Assembly: GCF_000264995.1 (NCBI RefSeq)
Contig: NW_006767441.1
Coordinates: forward strand, 880,370 to 944,369
Direction: 5' to 3'
DNA from: Punctularia strigosozonata HHB-11173 SS5
Lineage: Eukaryota; Basidiomycota; Agaricomycetes; Corticiales; Punctulariaceae
Length of the DNA: 64,000 bases
The translations under genes and the position numbers were made by a program. The number at the start of each line of letters is the position of its first letter. Position 1 is the stretch's first letter. The notes beneath the pieces are model-generated. The model had not been told where the DNA came from. It did not search any database and worked only from the letters and a program-made list of their open reading frames with translations. Of this stretch, positions 1 through 11,627 are shown piece by piece.

Positions 1-964
1 CCCTCGGCTTCGGTTTAATGACTATGCTTGATGAAGCATCAAACACGTAGGCGATTATCTCGTGCATGGTGTTCATCGTCTCACGTACTTCATCAGTGCG
101 GAGAAGGTACTATACTTGCTCATCGCAGCCATTGGCGTCGGTTGTCTGTTCCAAGTGAGTCCGACCTAATCATTACTTCGGGCAACTGCTTCATACATAG
201 TAGACTCCACTCATCGGGCTACAAGCCGCCATGCCGATCAAGGATATGGCCACTAGCACGGCGACCTTCGGTTTTCTGCGAACCTTGGGTGGTACTGTTG
301 GCATCTCCGTCGGTGAGGCCATCTTGAGTAGCGTACGTAGTTCTGGCATGTGACGCATTCGAAGCTCATCTTTCCGTAGGAGTTGACTAGGCGCATCAGG
401 AAGATTCCGAATGTTCCGATTGATACGTCAGCCGCCGCGCTGAGTTCCAGCGTGAGGCAGATCAAGAACATTCCTGTCAGCAGCCACTAGTACTCTTGCG
501 GCCATTGTTCTCATCCTATGTTACAGGATGCCGCTACTCGTGTTGCGGTCATGCATGCCTACACTAAGTCGATATCAACGATATGGATCGTCATGACCCC
601 GATCGTTGGCGTAGGATTCATCATGGGTATGCGCATGGATCATAAGGGTTTTTCATCTCTATCTGACATTCACCCGCCAGTAATGTTCCTCAAGCACTAC
701 ACTCTGAAGCGGATGACTCGCCAAGGACCAGCGCCTGTCAATGCAATTGCCAATGGGACCGATCTAGAAGCAGGCAACGCGAATGCTGAGAAAACGGGTT
801 TGGCTCCCGAAGCTGGGGCACCGGTGGCGCCGGCGGGAGCAGCGGACCTTGAAACAGGAGCACCCGACGCTGGGTCGACGACGAAAGACGACGCGAACCT
901 GGCGCGTAACTCTACCGGCCGGGACGATATCACCGAGAAGACCAAGTATAGCGCGGAGGCATAG
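1..964 (+). CDS. MFS multidrug transporter, DHA2-type (3' part)
   Basis: Proton-driven drug or toxin exporter of the major facilitator superfamily, plasma membrane. The gene runs in from the left edge, so the N-terminal half is missing. Exons read as 3-46, 97-154, 204-332, 380-475, 527-626 and 681-964, all GT-AG and in phase. The joined product contains LGFGLMTMLDEASNT, a hydrophobic run ending IGVGCLFQ, then TPLIGLQAAMPIKDMATST and FLRTLGGTVGISVGEA, which is the conserved C-terminal block of 14-helix fungal DHA2 transporters. A last helix (IWIVMTPIVGVGFIM) is followed by FLKHYTLKR and a long Ala/Pro/Asp-rich cytoplasmic tail of about 85 residues. Family assignment is strong; the substrate cannot be told. 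Confidence 0.85.
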
Positions 965-1427
965 GCGGTCATAATGACGATTGTTCCGTGTCCGGGGTTT
1001 CTTGGCTTTCGAAATGAAGAAGGCTGTTCATATCTAGATGTTTCCTTTGCTACTACCAGGGCTCTCCGTCGATCATGTTCAACAGCATGTTAGACGCGAT
1101 CATTAATACACACCCGCACTTTTGTATGGGTGGGTTTAGTCTAGGCGGTATATTGCATGCAAAGTGTGCATGCGGCAGTTATGGTGCATCGCACATAAAG
1201 GACGTGATAGCCCTACCGTACGCTATACTGCGCGGCATGACGCGGACACGCGGAGTCGAGAATGGATATCGAAAGCTCACTCTACCGGGTTTCATGACGG
1301 TAGCCGCAGGTGATGTGTGGTCGGACATCCAGACGTCTGACCTCTCTGCAGCGCACGTTTCATGTTGTCTTTATAGCTCATGCTTTATTGCTACACCTTT
1401 ACCGCCGATTTCTCGGAAATCTGGGTC
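965..1427. other. Spacer with no supported gene
   Basis: Convergent spacer between the transporter stop and the stop of the first DUF6533 gene. An open frame on the plus strand (1075-1431) has no recognisable motif, no splice-linked partner and unlikely composition (many Cys/His/Ser). I see only 3' untranslated sequence here. Confidence 0.5.
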
Positions 1428-2795
1428 CTAGATAAGTGCGTGTTCGCGATATAGCGCGTGACCTGTCGTACCTAGCACCTCCTCATGCACCAACGTGTCA
1501 TCTGAGGCGGTATCCATACTTCGATCCGTTAAGGGTATGCTTCCGCTGGCGTATGGCAGCCTGGACTGTGGCTGGATATACTTCGGATCGCGGATGTTGA
1601 GCATGAGGCGCGATATGAGAGAGACGGCTAGCGCGGTGGTTGGCGCGGCTCCAATACCACGAAGTGCGGGAGACAACAAGAGGAAAGACAGAACGTTAAA
1701 TAAGTTAGCCAAGGCGATGATGCTGACGTGATGTCTCTTAGCCCCTCTTATCCTTCTTTGAAATTGTCAGACTCACGCGAAGTATATTGTACCTATTGAA
1801 TACGATTGTGAGTGGGATGTAAAAGTTGTAGAGAAGAATCATACCATCTCGAAGAAACACGATACGACCCAAGTATCTTCTGTGTCGTAACGATCGAACT
1901 AATGTGAACACGAAGATGATACAGTCAAAGACGAGCATCCCGGACCAAGCGATGGCAAGGCCTGTGATCAAGGTTCAGGGGATGAACTGTGCCATTAAGG
2001 AGGAACTTACGATCCGCCCTGTCAGTGCAGAAGATGGTCAGAACAAACTGCATACAAGCACGTGTGATTTGGACGTACTGCGTCCGAGTTAAGACGGAAA
2101 TACATCCTACTACCTCTTCCGCACCGGCACTCTTAACTGTCGGACTATGATCGCTCAGAGTCGCCCACTAGGCGGACGTTAATGAAGCGGCAGGCGAGGG
2201 AGGAGTTGCGGGGCTCACTAAACCAACTACCACCGCGGTCGCGGCCGATGTCATGAGAACCGCTAGGACGATACGGCTTCGGTTGTACAGCGCATATGTC
2301 CGGATGATCTGCAAGACTGGATGTGTCTATCAGCGACCACCTTTGGCTCAGGAAGAATTAGCGGCGTACCTGCAACTAGGAGTTGAGTGGCAATAGCTAC
2401 TATCTGGTGATACAGCTGCAAGGTTCCGCACACATCCTGCCAATGTCTATCCGTCAGTCCTGATTTGGTGACGTGGGTCTCAGACGCGCACACACCCCAG
2501 GCGTATTCCAGAAGTCTTGAATCACGAAGAGGAAGTCGCCGAAGACAGACAGATAGCGATTCAAGAAGAAGAAGAAAGCTGGCCAGGTGACGCTCTTCCG
2601 CCAATATCGGTCGACTTCGTCGGTGAACGTTAACGCGTACTCATAGTAAAGAAGGGTAAACGAGACGGTCGTGACGAAGCGATTGATGTTCCTGCGTAGA
2701 ATGCAATCATCAGCCCCCTGAATACAAGGACACGGCGAGCCCCTCACGCACACGGCATTTTGAGCATCAACAGCAGCAGCAGGAAAAGTCTCCAT
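1428..2795 (-). CDS. DUF6533-domain integral membrane protein, copy A
   Basis: Predicted multi-pass membrane protein of the fungal DUF6533 family; function unknown. Start METFPAAAVDAQNAV at 2795. Exons 2795-2752, 2691-2496, 2436-2370, 2308-2219 and one from 2167 are clear. Near the 3' end lie an exon ending at 1855, a 16-nt exon (1792-1777) and the last exon 1722-1428. Diagnostic pieces: LYYEYALTFTDEVDRYW with FFFFLNRYLSVFGDF (DUF6533 core), LQLYHQIVAIATQLLVA, IIRTYALYNRSR, GLAIAWSGMLVFDCIIFVF, RDGTIYFAIIALANLF and SLISRLMLNIRDP. About seven hydrophobic helices result. The junctions between 2110 and 1980 are unresolved. A close paralogue lies at 4558-5914. Confidence 0.75.
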
Positions 2796-4557
2796 ATCCA
2801 GCGGAGGGGGGAAGGCAAAGCGGGTTAACCGAGGAGCGCCATCGTTCGCAGCGGCGTATAAAAGACGGTAGCACGTCGAGCTCGCTGGAGGAAACCATCA
2901 CAGACACGATCACTGCGCATGTACATGTGAACTTGTAATGAACGCATCGATGGCCCATTCAGACAGGGGGTATCGCCGGTGTACCAGCTGCGGGCTTTGT
3001 GTCGCACATCCGCAGATGTGGGCGCACTCGAGAGGGTATACATTTCCTTCGCTGCAGTACTATAAGACACCGGCTCCTCGTCAACCCCGTCGAGTCGTCA
3101 GTCACAGATGCGCAACGGCTTCGGCAGTGCTTGCCGCTATCAAATCTCAAACTCCGCGAGGCCGCCTGTTTGTCGTATCATCGCCACTCGTCGTATGGGC
3201 TCTGGAGTCCTTGCTCGGCGACTACGATGTCGGTGTAAGATGAGTAAAGTGGCTCTATGGACGATCAATGTACTGTAGAGTTGACGAAGGTTGGAACTAT
3301 ACTACTGAATCAAGTCAATGAGGTATCGTACGACGACGATGTCGGAAAGACGTGAAGATTGGACACCGAAAGTGCATTGGGCGCAACGGAGGAGGACACC
3401 GGCGACGGCTCTTGACGTGGCCGCAACGCGACGTGCGTCGCGCTGGGCATTCTCAGCGGATCTCGTTTGCCCTTTCTCTCTCACCTCCCTCTCCTTCTCG
3501 GTTGCCGCTTGTTCCTCCTCCTCAAAGTGTGGGCTGAGCTCAGATGCGACAACAATCCGGTTGTTGATCTTCGTAATTCTACGAATGCCCTTCTTGGTGA
3601 CATTGTCAAGTCGGGTCGGTAGACATGTTGTTGTGTTCGTCGACGTAAGTATGGAAGGCGCGAAGGCAAGTCGGAAGCATCCAGCCGGGCCGGAACGAAT
3701 TTGCAATTCCTTCTGCAGCGATTTCGGCTTACGCCCCTGGCTTCTTTGTTGATCCAACTACAGTTTGCATACTTATCCTTACTGCCACATCTTCATCTAA
3801 TCTTCCGATTGCTAGCATGATGGTGGGAGTCATGTCAATGGCTATCCCCGCAAGGACTTGATTCAAATCATCAAGAGTATAAATCGTCCTTCATTTATCT
3901 CCTGGCCGCCAAGATATCGACTCAGAACGGCCAGGATGTGGCTTCGGTAGGCAATCGGACGCGTGTACGTGAACTGAGCGCTGAGCAGGCGATGAGGCAT
4001 ATACTGTAAGGTTCCTCGGTCTAATTGCCGCCCACCTTGGCTCCTCCTCTCAAGTCCGCCCACCGCCTGCCCCCCGAGTAGATTGCATGCAATCAGGTCA
4101 GCGTGCGAGCGGTGCACGTATTACATGACGTTTAAATCACTGTCTACCCGTTTTTAGGCATGCATCGCGTACTGAGGTTCAGGGCTTCTTTGAGTATGCA
4201 CTACGTACCTGTGGTCATGGGCTTACAATCGGAAATGCACGAAAGCTGGTCATATGCACTGAATACTAGGCAATTGGTGACGAGTCGTGTCGATTACGGT
4301 ACTCATTATGCACAAGAGTGACCTTGGAAGGACCTTGTCAATCCCGGGAGTATATAATTTCATCCATCGGCATCCTCTCGCTCTATCTGCTGCTTGTGAA
4401 CTCGGTCCACGACGTTACCTGACGCGACTGGTCGTCTATTTTTTGCCCCTTGATACTCCTTACAACTTGGTTCCGAAATACTTTATATCGTACAAAGATC
4501 CAGCTTCAACATCGATCGTTCGAAATATCTGAACGAAGACGGATTAGTATCACGTAT
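2796..4557. other. Gene-poor spacer between the two DUF6533 genes
   Basis: 1.76 kb between head and tail of the two paralogues. The longest frames (3302-3757 on the minus strand, 3318-3752 on the plus strand) overlap each other. The minus one is charged (EEEEQAATEKEREVREK) and could be an exon, but I recognise no family and find no convincing start or splice partner. A TATAAAA string at about 2856 points toward the plus strand, where no gene follows. Confidence 0.4.
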
Positions 4558-5914
4558 TTAGCTTTGAAATACTTTCGTACCTATCACCTTTCCATACATA
4601 GCTCTTTCATCCCAGCTGCCGCTCGAGCTCTGGTCAGTCAAAGGTATGCTCACATTAGCGGCCGACAATTTATATTGAGGCTGTGTGTATTTCGGGTCGC
4701 GGATGTTCAGCATGAGACGCGAGATGAGAGTTACGGCCAGCACGGTCGTCGGAGCAGATCCGAGACCTCGTAAGGCGGGCGATAGTAGAAGGAAGGAAAG
4801 TATGTTGATGAAATTCGCTAAAGCGATAACGCTGGAGCGCCCAATAAACTTCAGAGACCCAGAACGGAAGTTTCTGACTCACGCGAAGTACACTGTGCCT
4901 ATCCCGTGCCCCAAGCATGAGTTTCAAGGAACGATCACAAGACAGATTGGACCACGGACCGTCTCGAAGGAATACAATGCGACCCAGATATCGCTGATGT
5001 CGTAATGAGCGGATCAGGGTGAAGATGAAGATAATGCAGTCAAATGCGAAGACGCCAGACCAGGCAATAGCAAGGCCTGACCACAGGTTCAATATCAGAG
5101 AGTAGGAAAATAGTGAGAACTGCTCACGGTTGGCTCTGTGGATGGAGAATAATGATAAGGAAACCTTATTTGAGGAGCCAATTGGTGAATGGTACGTACT
5201 GCCCCCTTGTCAATATAGAGATGCATCCGATCACTTGACCCGCAGCGGCACTCTTCACAGTTGGGCTCTGGTCGCCTAGGGTAGCCCACTATGCCGTCGC
5301 GTTCAGCAAGCAGTACACGGACCATGTGCAAAAAGGGCCTCACAAGACCGACAGTAACCGCCGCTCCTGCAGATACAAGTAGGACGGCCAGGACGGTGCG
5401 ACTGCGATTATACAGAGCGTAGGTGCGGATGATCTGCAATACTAGTAACCGTTCAAACGTCGTCGTCGTGGACGAGAGAAGCACACAGCATACTGGCGAC
5501 AAGAAACTGAGTGGCTACTGCTACCACTTGGTGGTAGAGCTGTAATGTCCCGCATACGTCCTACACAATCCCGCTCGTTCGGTTCTGCCCACAAAGACCA
5601 CGCGAGGTACGCACCTCAGGGGTGTTCCAGAAGTCTTGAACGACGAACAAGAAGTCTCCGAAGACTGATAGATAGCGATTAAAGTAAAAGAAGAACGCTG
5701 GCCAGGTGACACGCTTTCGCCAATATCGGTCGACTTCGTTGGTGAATGTCAACGAATAATCGTAATAAAGTATAGCGAACGAGACGGTCGTGACGAAGCG
5801 GTTGATGTTCCTATACGATATGATGGATCAGTTATCGGGGCCGGATGGCTTCGAATAAAAACGGTTGTACACTGCGTTCTGGGCCGCGACGGCAGCAGAA
5901 GAAAAATGATCCAT
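4558..5914 (-). CDS. DUF6533-domain integral membrane protein, copy B
   Basis: Paralogue of the gene at 1428-2795, same strand and same exon plan, so a tandem duplication is likely. Start MDHFSSAAVAAQNAV at 5914; first exon 5914-5871 (44 nt, as in copy A). Exon 2 from 5810 to 5615 carries LYYDYSLTFTNEVDRYW and FFFYFNRYLSVFGDF. Later pieces are LQLYHQVVAVATQFLVA, IIRTYALYNRSRTVLAVLL, WATLGDQSPTVKSAAA and GLAIAWSGVFAFDCIIFIF. A 16-nt exon (4898-4883) and the last exon 4831-4558 encode RDGTVYFAVIALANFINIL and SRLMLNIRDPKYTQ. Protein identity between copies is high in helices and lower in the tail (stop after KVFQS). The exons between about 5240 and 5085 are uncertain. Molecular role unknown. Confidence 0.75.
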
Positions 5915-6789
5915 GTCCAGTGGATGGGTGAAGGGGAAGCACACACATGCCAGCGCAGCGCCGTCTCATATAGGACGCTCGGAGACTCATTCAGATCCGC
6001 ATCGAGGACTTGATCAGAGCGGCATGAAACGCCGGAAGCGGAGAGCGTATTGACATACATAGACTCGAGTGGGAGCAATCAGTCTTCACAAGATTGTGTG
6101 ATGGGAGCGCCGGCACGGTGGGCGCGCCGCGCCTCCAATCGCATACTAGCTTGTCCCTTGGCGCAGTAAAGTGCATGTTTCGGAGGGAAATAAGCTCAGA
6201 ACTAGCCCGAGCCGCAGCAATGGTTACGAGCGCATCGCACCGCAGTCACAGTTTTGCACTGAGAATGGTTTAGGGGCGGTTCCGCGGAGGAGGTAAGGAG
6301 GAGTCTCCCCAGTCAGACTCTCGATGCGCAGTGAAGACAGCTGTGCACACGGATGAGAGGGAGGTTGGTTCAATACCCGGCGTCAATACGTCAGCCTGCG
6401 CGCAACACAGGTCAGCGTGCAGTATGTAGTAGGCCTCGGGGCTGTGCATGATGAAACAGAGTCGTAGGCGAGCCGGGACGAGCTCGGGACGGCCAAGGGC
6501 GTCTAATACACGATATGATGGTGACGCAAGCAGGGCGCCTATATCGTTATGGTCCTTACAGTCCGGATGTTGTCTGGCAGTAGTCTGGTAGGCAACACGA
6601 TTGCGCATGCATCTTGCATTTGGAGTTGAATGCAGACGAGAGAGGGAACTGATATCAATCCGGGTGATGTATGGAGAAACCAAGAAGCAGACGTGAGAGC
6701 TGAGCGGACTCGTGTACGAACGACGGCTCCCTCCCAAAGCTTAGCCACCCTTAGCCACCTGTCTCACCCCCTCCCCGCCGACTTCGAGA
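5915..6789. promoter_or_regulatory. Divergent spacer, DUF6533 copy B / GID4
   Basis: 875 bp separating two divergent start codons. Short frames on both strands overlap and show no family. It must hold both promoters; no specific site could be assigned. Pyrimidine-rich stretches (ccctccc, cacccctcccc) lie just upstream of the GID4 start. Confidence 0.4.
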
Positions 6790-8356
6790 ATGCCCTCGGA
6801 ACAGTCATACGCTCATAACGTCGCTGCCTACTCATCTCAAGATTTCGTACCGCCCAAGGTCTGCAGGCTATGCTTGGCGCTGTTCGGCGAATCCGGGCAG
6901 GATAGCGAGCGTCGGGGGCAAGACGATGGACCTTTGTATGATGACGCCGGCTGCTGTGGACGGTGTCAGGATATCGTTACATCGCCGATAAACGGAGTCT
7001 TTACGGACGTGCGGGCGCGAAACATCGACCCGAACGTTCCGGGCGAGGAAGTCGAAGTCGTCTCTCGAGCCCCGAGCGATCCCGGGCGTCGCGCAAGCAC
7101 CGCCGGACGACCTGCAAGGCGAAGCATCGCTGAACAACCCGTACTAGAGGGCGCCGCTATCCGACCGACTAGTATTCCCCTGCAGAGCGCGCCGCCCATC
7201 ACGTCGTCGCTATCTCACTCGCCGTCGGTGTCACGAGTACCGCCCCGGCCATTGGAGCGTTCCACGTCCCTCCCGATGACCTCCGTCGCCTCGACCTCGT
7301 ACGTCGACAAGCTGAGCAACTCATCGCATCCCGCGAAGAGAGAGACTCCGCTCTGCGACTTCCCGCCCGACCCGATGACCGACATCACCCGTCTCCGCGT
7401 GCGCGCCAAAGGCTTCCATTCCCTTTACCCCGGTGCCACATTCCAAGGCAAGCAGCACTCTGGCCGGAGCAGCTACGACGTTACTGTGACCATCGTGGTA
7501 AGCATATTGGTGCATAGCATTACCGAGCAGTGTTCGCTCATGCGAGGCCTCAGGATGTTGACTTGCAGTCCTCCTTCCTCTGTGGTTACCTACACATTCG
7601 GGGTCTGACGGAAGATTGGCCAGAACTGACGACGTACTTCGATGCGGAAATTATTGGAACTCGGCACGGGTTCCTGACCAGGCGCTGGGGCGCTGATGAG
7701 CAGGAAGACATGAACCATTGGGACCGCTTTCCTGCCTTCCGCCGCGTGAAGCACTCCCTCCGCAAGCCCAATCTGACCATGTCGGACCCCGATTGCGGCG
7801 CCGTCTTCATGCGGTATGTGCTAAAGTCACCGTGTTCGCTTCTTCTGGCGTCAGGCTTGGTTAGCTTAGCGCTCCTTATAGGTGGAAGGAAAGGTTCTTG
7901 GTGCCAGACCATCGAGTGCAAGACATAAGCGGGGCGAGCTTTGCGGGTGCGTCTCGACCCTCTGCTTTTCCATAGCTAAGCATAGCTCTGACACCGCCAT
8001 TCGGTTTACTGCCACCTACTTGTCCGATCCACAGGCTTCTACTATGTCTGCGTCGACTTCAACCCCCCACCTCCCTCCCCGATGCGCTCGACGTCCCGCC
8101 GGCGGTCGTCGAGCGCGGCGACTAAGGGCCTGCTGCAGGAGTGGCCAGAGTCGGACGGTCTCGGGCGCTCGACCGGCGGGCATGCTGCGACCATGAGCGG
8201 ATATTACTTCCACCAAAATTCCGCTCCGTAAGTCTCACGTCAGCGAAGGCTATCAAAGCCATCAACCTGACTCGACCTTCTTCTGCATGCAGGTATCAGC
8301 AGCTGTCGCTGTGCCACGTCGCCGAGAACATGAGCCCTTCGTTCGAGTTCCGTTGA
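6790..8356 (+). CDS. GID4: GID/CTLH E3 ligase substrate receptor Gid4 (Vid24)
   Basis: Gid4 docks on the GID/CTLH ubiquitin ligase and binds N-terminal proline degrons, as on gluconeogenic enzymes, sending them for degradation. Five exons: 6790-7497, 7554-7813, 7882-7946, 8035-8227 and 8293-8356, giving 429 residues. The C-terminal half is the Vid24 beta-barrel: [55 protein letters not shown], a DxxHWxxFPAF block, then [12 protein letters not shown] and [14 protein letters not shown]. Downstream is [17 protein letters not shown]. The first ~210 residues are a Ser/Pro-rich extension with two Cys pairs (CRLC, CCGRC) near residues 25-57. All introns are canonical. Strong call. Confidence 0.93.
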
Positions 8357-8824
8357 GTATACGTTGTGCGAGGGACTTCCTGACTGAGCCTGGTTCGTGA
8401 TTGATGCTGACGACTATTTCACCTGTTGTACATTGCCCCTCCACTCCTCATGTTGCTGTCTATACCCTGCGACACATGTACCTTGTATCATTCTTCATGG
8501 AATATCATTTTTACGACCTCACTCGCGTGTGCAGCGGCAGGTACATGTAGAACCCGGCAGCTGGCCATTCGTCGAAGCTTTGGATCTGGAACGTCGACGC
8601 ATAGATATACTTACTCATGCGAAGAAAAGGAGGGAAGGTTCAATCTCACTTGGTTGTATGCTACATGAACAATGGTGTTGGGGTATCGGGGAGATTTCGT
8701 CGTTACAATCATTAGAGGTTGATGTAATAAAACGGAGTCCAAGGAATGTGAAAGTCTTGTCCAAGAAACCGGGTGCCCAGTAGAGGAAAGGAGGCGCGAA
8801 ACTCTACACGAGAGGTGGAAGATA
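8357..8824. other. Convergent 3' spacer
   Basis: Lies between the stops of GID4 and the EH-domain gene, so it holds both 3' untranslated regions. An AATAAA at 8726-8731 on the plus strand is a possible polyadenylation signal for GID4. Frames here show no family. Confidence 0.4.
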
Positions 8825-10488
8825 TCAACGTCTAAGGCTCGCAGTCGAGGCCATCCGTCTCGGCGGTCGATTACGGTAAGCGGACGGGGCCAATGACGCC
8901 GCCGTTTGCCGTGCGATCTGCGCGCGACGCAGCTCCTCGTCGATCCGCCACATGCCGGTGACGAACGCGTCGCGGTCGAGCGACCCTTGGGAAGTCAAGT
9001 CGCATTCAGCCCTGCAGGTGAGTTGGTAAACATGTGGGCTCTTTGGAAGGAGCACGACGTAGCATACCAGATCTGCTTCAGCTTGGTCCTGTCTAACCTC
9101 GACTTGATCCATATCTCCCTCACGATCGCGCCCTCCAGTCTGTCTTCCAGTCTCACGTCCTCTGCAGCCTCAGGACTTGTGACCAAGTCGACAGATAGAC
9201 CCCTCCAGCCTGCGGCTTGTCGCGGGGCCAACTTTGCATTCCGTTTCTTATTGAGCACGTTGGCAGTAAAGACAGCTTCGTAGCGTTTCCGGGCTGCAGG
9301 AGGGACAGGTGTAGGGCGCGATAGCTGCGACGGTCTCGAGGCGAACGACTGGTTGGATGGCTTGGGCGTGGTAGTGGCAGAAGCGCGGGAGCTCACACTC
9401 GTCCGTGACGTGGTGGTGATGCTGCTGATGATGGACGAGCGATCTGAGGCAGTAGTGGAGGCGAGGGACGCGCGCGAGCTCGGCGGCTTTGGCGACCGCA
9501 CGGGCGGGGCAGGCGGTGCGCGTCGGACGGCGTACGAGGTCGGTATCTGCGACATGGTAGGCGAGGCCGCGTTGGACCGCGGTGGGGAGGTGACTGGGGT
9601 GCCGCTCGCGGACGACCGAGGGGTAGTGCGCGGAGGAAGTTTGGGCGGGTCGGGCTTGCGCAGCGTCTGCCACGAGTCGGCGAGTCTCGCGCGCGAGGCG
9701 GTCGGGCTGCTGGTCGACGTGGTGGATAGGTGGTCGTACGAGTCGATGCTCACGCTGTCATCCTCCATGGGCGGGATGACAAACTCGGTGGGCGTGTCGG
9801 GCGTGCGCGGATCGCCACCGTCGGAAGAAAGCGAGACGGAGTGGAAGGAGGAGATGGACGAGGCTTGAGCGTGCCCCCGCCCGGGCGCAGGTCCCTTGAG
9901 GGGTAGGTAGGACGCCTCGACGGTGAGCGAGTCGGACCGAGAAACGGAGGGAGGAGCGCCGGAGTGTTCGGACGATACGGAACGGAGAGAGTTGTACGAT
10001 GGTCGGCGCGGTGGGAGCTGCGGCGGGGCGGCGGGCTTCGACTTGGGCGGAGATTGCAGCATGATGAGGGGCGGCGAGCTCGAACCTGACGGCACCATCC
10101 TGGGACTCGACCTGCTGCTCGGTCCAGAGATGTCGATCCGCTTCGCATTTGGGGAGACCGAGAGCGAATGGCCCCAACCGGCATCGACGTCGGACTGCGT
10201 GCTGCTCCGGCTCACGCTCAGGCCATCGTCCAGCACCCAGTCCTGCAAATCGATCGAGCTCTTCTTCTCCAGAGACGGTGTCGGCGTCGGTCTAGGAGAT
10301 GGAGACTGGGCCGCCTGGCGTGGGGTTATGGGCGATACGAGCCTCCTGGCCTCTGCGGACTGCGGTACCTCGTCTATGAGGCTGACAGGTTTCGGCGGGC
10401 CTGTCTTCGGCGAATCTTGGGGTGCACTGAGCGCCTCGAATGCGCTGATGCGCGACTGCAGGAGTGCGGAGGCCATCGGTGCGGACAT
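8825..10488 (-). CDS. EH-domain protein, Irs4/Tax4-like
   Basis: Yeast Irs4 and Tax4 carry one C-terminal EH domain and work with the phosphatase Inp51 to limit PI(4,5)P2, and also in autophagy. Here a long Ser/Pro-rich, low-complexity region with many PPxLPPR-type strings ends in RYEAVFTANVLNKK, GWRGLSVDLV, GAIVREIWIKSRLDRTKL, KQIWAECD and GSLDRDAFVTGMWRIDEELR, which is the helix-loop-helix pattern of an EH domain. One GT-AG intron, 9012-9067. The frame is open up to a Met at 10542, but the Met at 10488 (MSAPMASALLQSRISAFEAL) resembles usual N termini, so I chose it. The PPxLPPR strings may be SH3 ligands. Partners are not visible here. Confidence 0.75.
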
Positions 10489-10542
10489 GTACAGAGACGA
10501 TATGGAGAGTCCGGGGGCGGACCGGACGATGAGTAGCGCCAC

Positions 10543-11627
10543 AAGATGGCGGGAGGGCTGGAGGAGGTGCCACTCCTGTGCTCTTGCGTCCTCCCACCGC
10601 AGGGTGACACCGTTCGACGTCTTCTCGCTAGCACAGAATCTTCCGCGCTATTACGGGTGTGACTATTTGCGCACACTGATTCTCATCTTCACGACGTCTA
10701 TGATTTGCCGTGCGCATCCGGCGTGATCACCTCCATGTTGACTGTTGGCGCCATTCTCCATGGTGCATCTGTACATGGATCCGCATCTTCCAGTGGCGAC
10801 AGCATCAGAATGTCGATGGCGATGCCCTTTCCCCATGCGAAGGTATCGCAGGGCGTGTGTCTTGGCTGGGTCTGTGTATCGTTTGTCTCCTCGTGCTCCA
10901 CTGTGGTGTCAAGCGTCCCCGGATCTGAACCAGACCGGAGTCTTAGCTCAGCTCTCGTGGAACGATGGGTATCTATGTCCAAGTCTGTCATACGTTTTCA
11001 CCTCTAGTCTTTCGGCGGTGCCTGTCGTATGTGATGACTCTAAATCACGCCTTGCGGTTGGCTGTGTGGCTTTACATGTTCCTAAAGAGAGTCTTGGATG
11101 CTGCAACCCCCATTCTCACTCCGGCCTCCATGGAAAACCGCGGCGACCGATCCCGAGGGGTACTCCTACCGTTCTACATCTTGGCAGACTCGGAGCTGAT
11201 CCAGCGGACAGATACTGATACGAAGTAGCACCCAGCATGAGTTCTCGAGCTTCATTCTGAGCACTCTCGTCGCAAAGGCGAGCTTGGACAGCTGTATGCG
11301 CATCCCTGGAAAACCACGTATTTGTACCGTGTCAATGCCGCTATGCAGGACTCGACTGATTACATGCATAACCATGTCTCTCTCTATGACCCGCGCTGGC
11401 CGAATCCCAATTGAATGCGTTTTCGCAGCCAATCGCGAATTCTGAGCAGCGACTGTCCATGTGTCGGAGTGCAAGACCATGTAGAAGCCAATCCGGCGGG
11501 GCTTAGATTTAATGGCGCAGCGGAGTACGAACCCATGTTTCGGTGAGTGAAAGCGGCTGCAGAACTCCGACGGATGCAAAAACATGATGTAGCAACAAGA
11601 ACGCCCCATGCAACGTATGCGCGTACA
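10543..11627. other. Spacer with no supported gene
   Basis: About 1.1 kb between the EH-domain gene and the stop of UTP21, both on the minus strand. Several overlapping frames of 90-157 codons on both strands (for example 11166-11609 on the minus strand) show no motif. Frames this long are common by chance in this GC-rich sequence. A small unannotated gene cannot be excluded. Confidence 0.4.

Noticed and set aside
2855-2868. TATAAAA box near 2857
   Set aside because: Oriented to the plus strand where no supported gene follows.
3302-3757. Overlapping frames of ~150 codons on both strands between the DUF6533 genes
   Set aside because: No family, no splice partner; the charged minus frame alone is not enough to call a gene.
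9353-10726. Long plus-strand frames opposite the EH-domain gene (171 and 267 codons)
   Set aside because: They are antisense to a Ser/Pro-rich GC-rich coding region, show no family, and vary with codon bias of the real gene.
11166-11609. Minus-strand frame of 147 codons downstream of UTP21
   Set aside because: No motif, odd Cys/His/Arg content, and no promoter or splice support.
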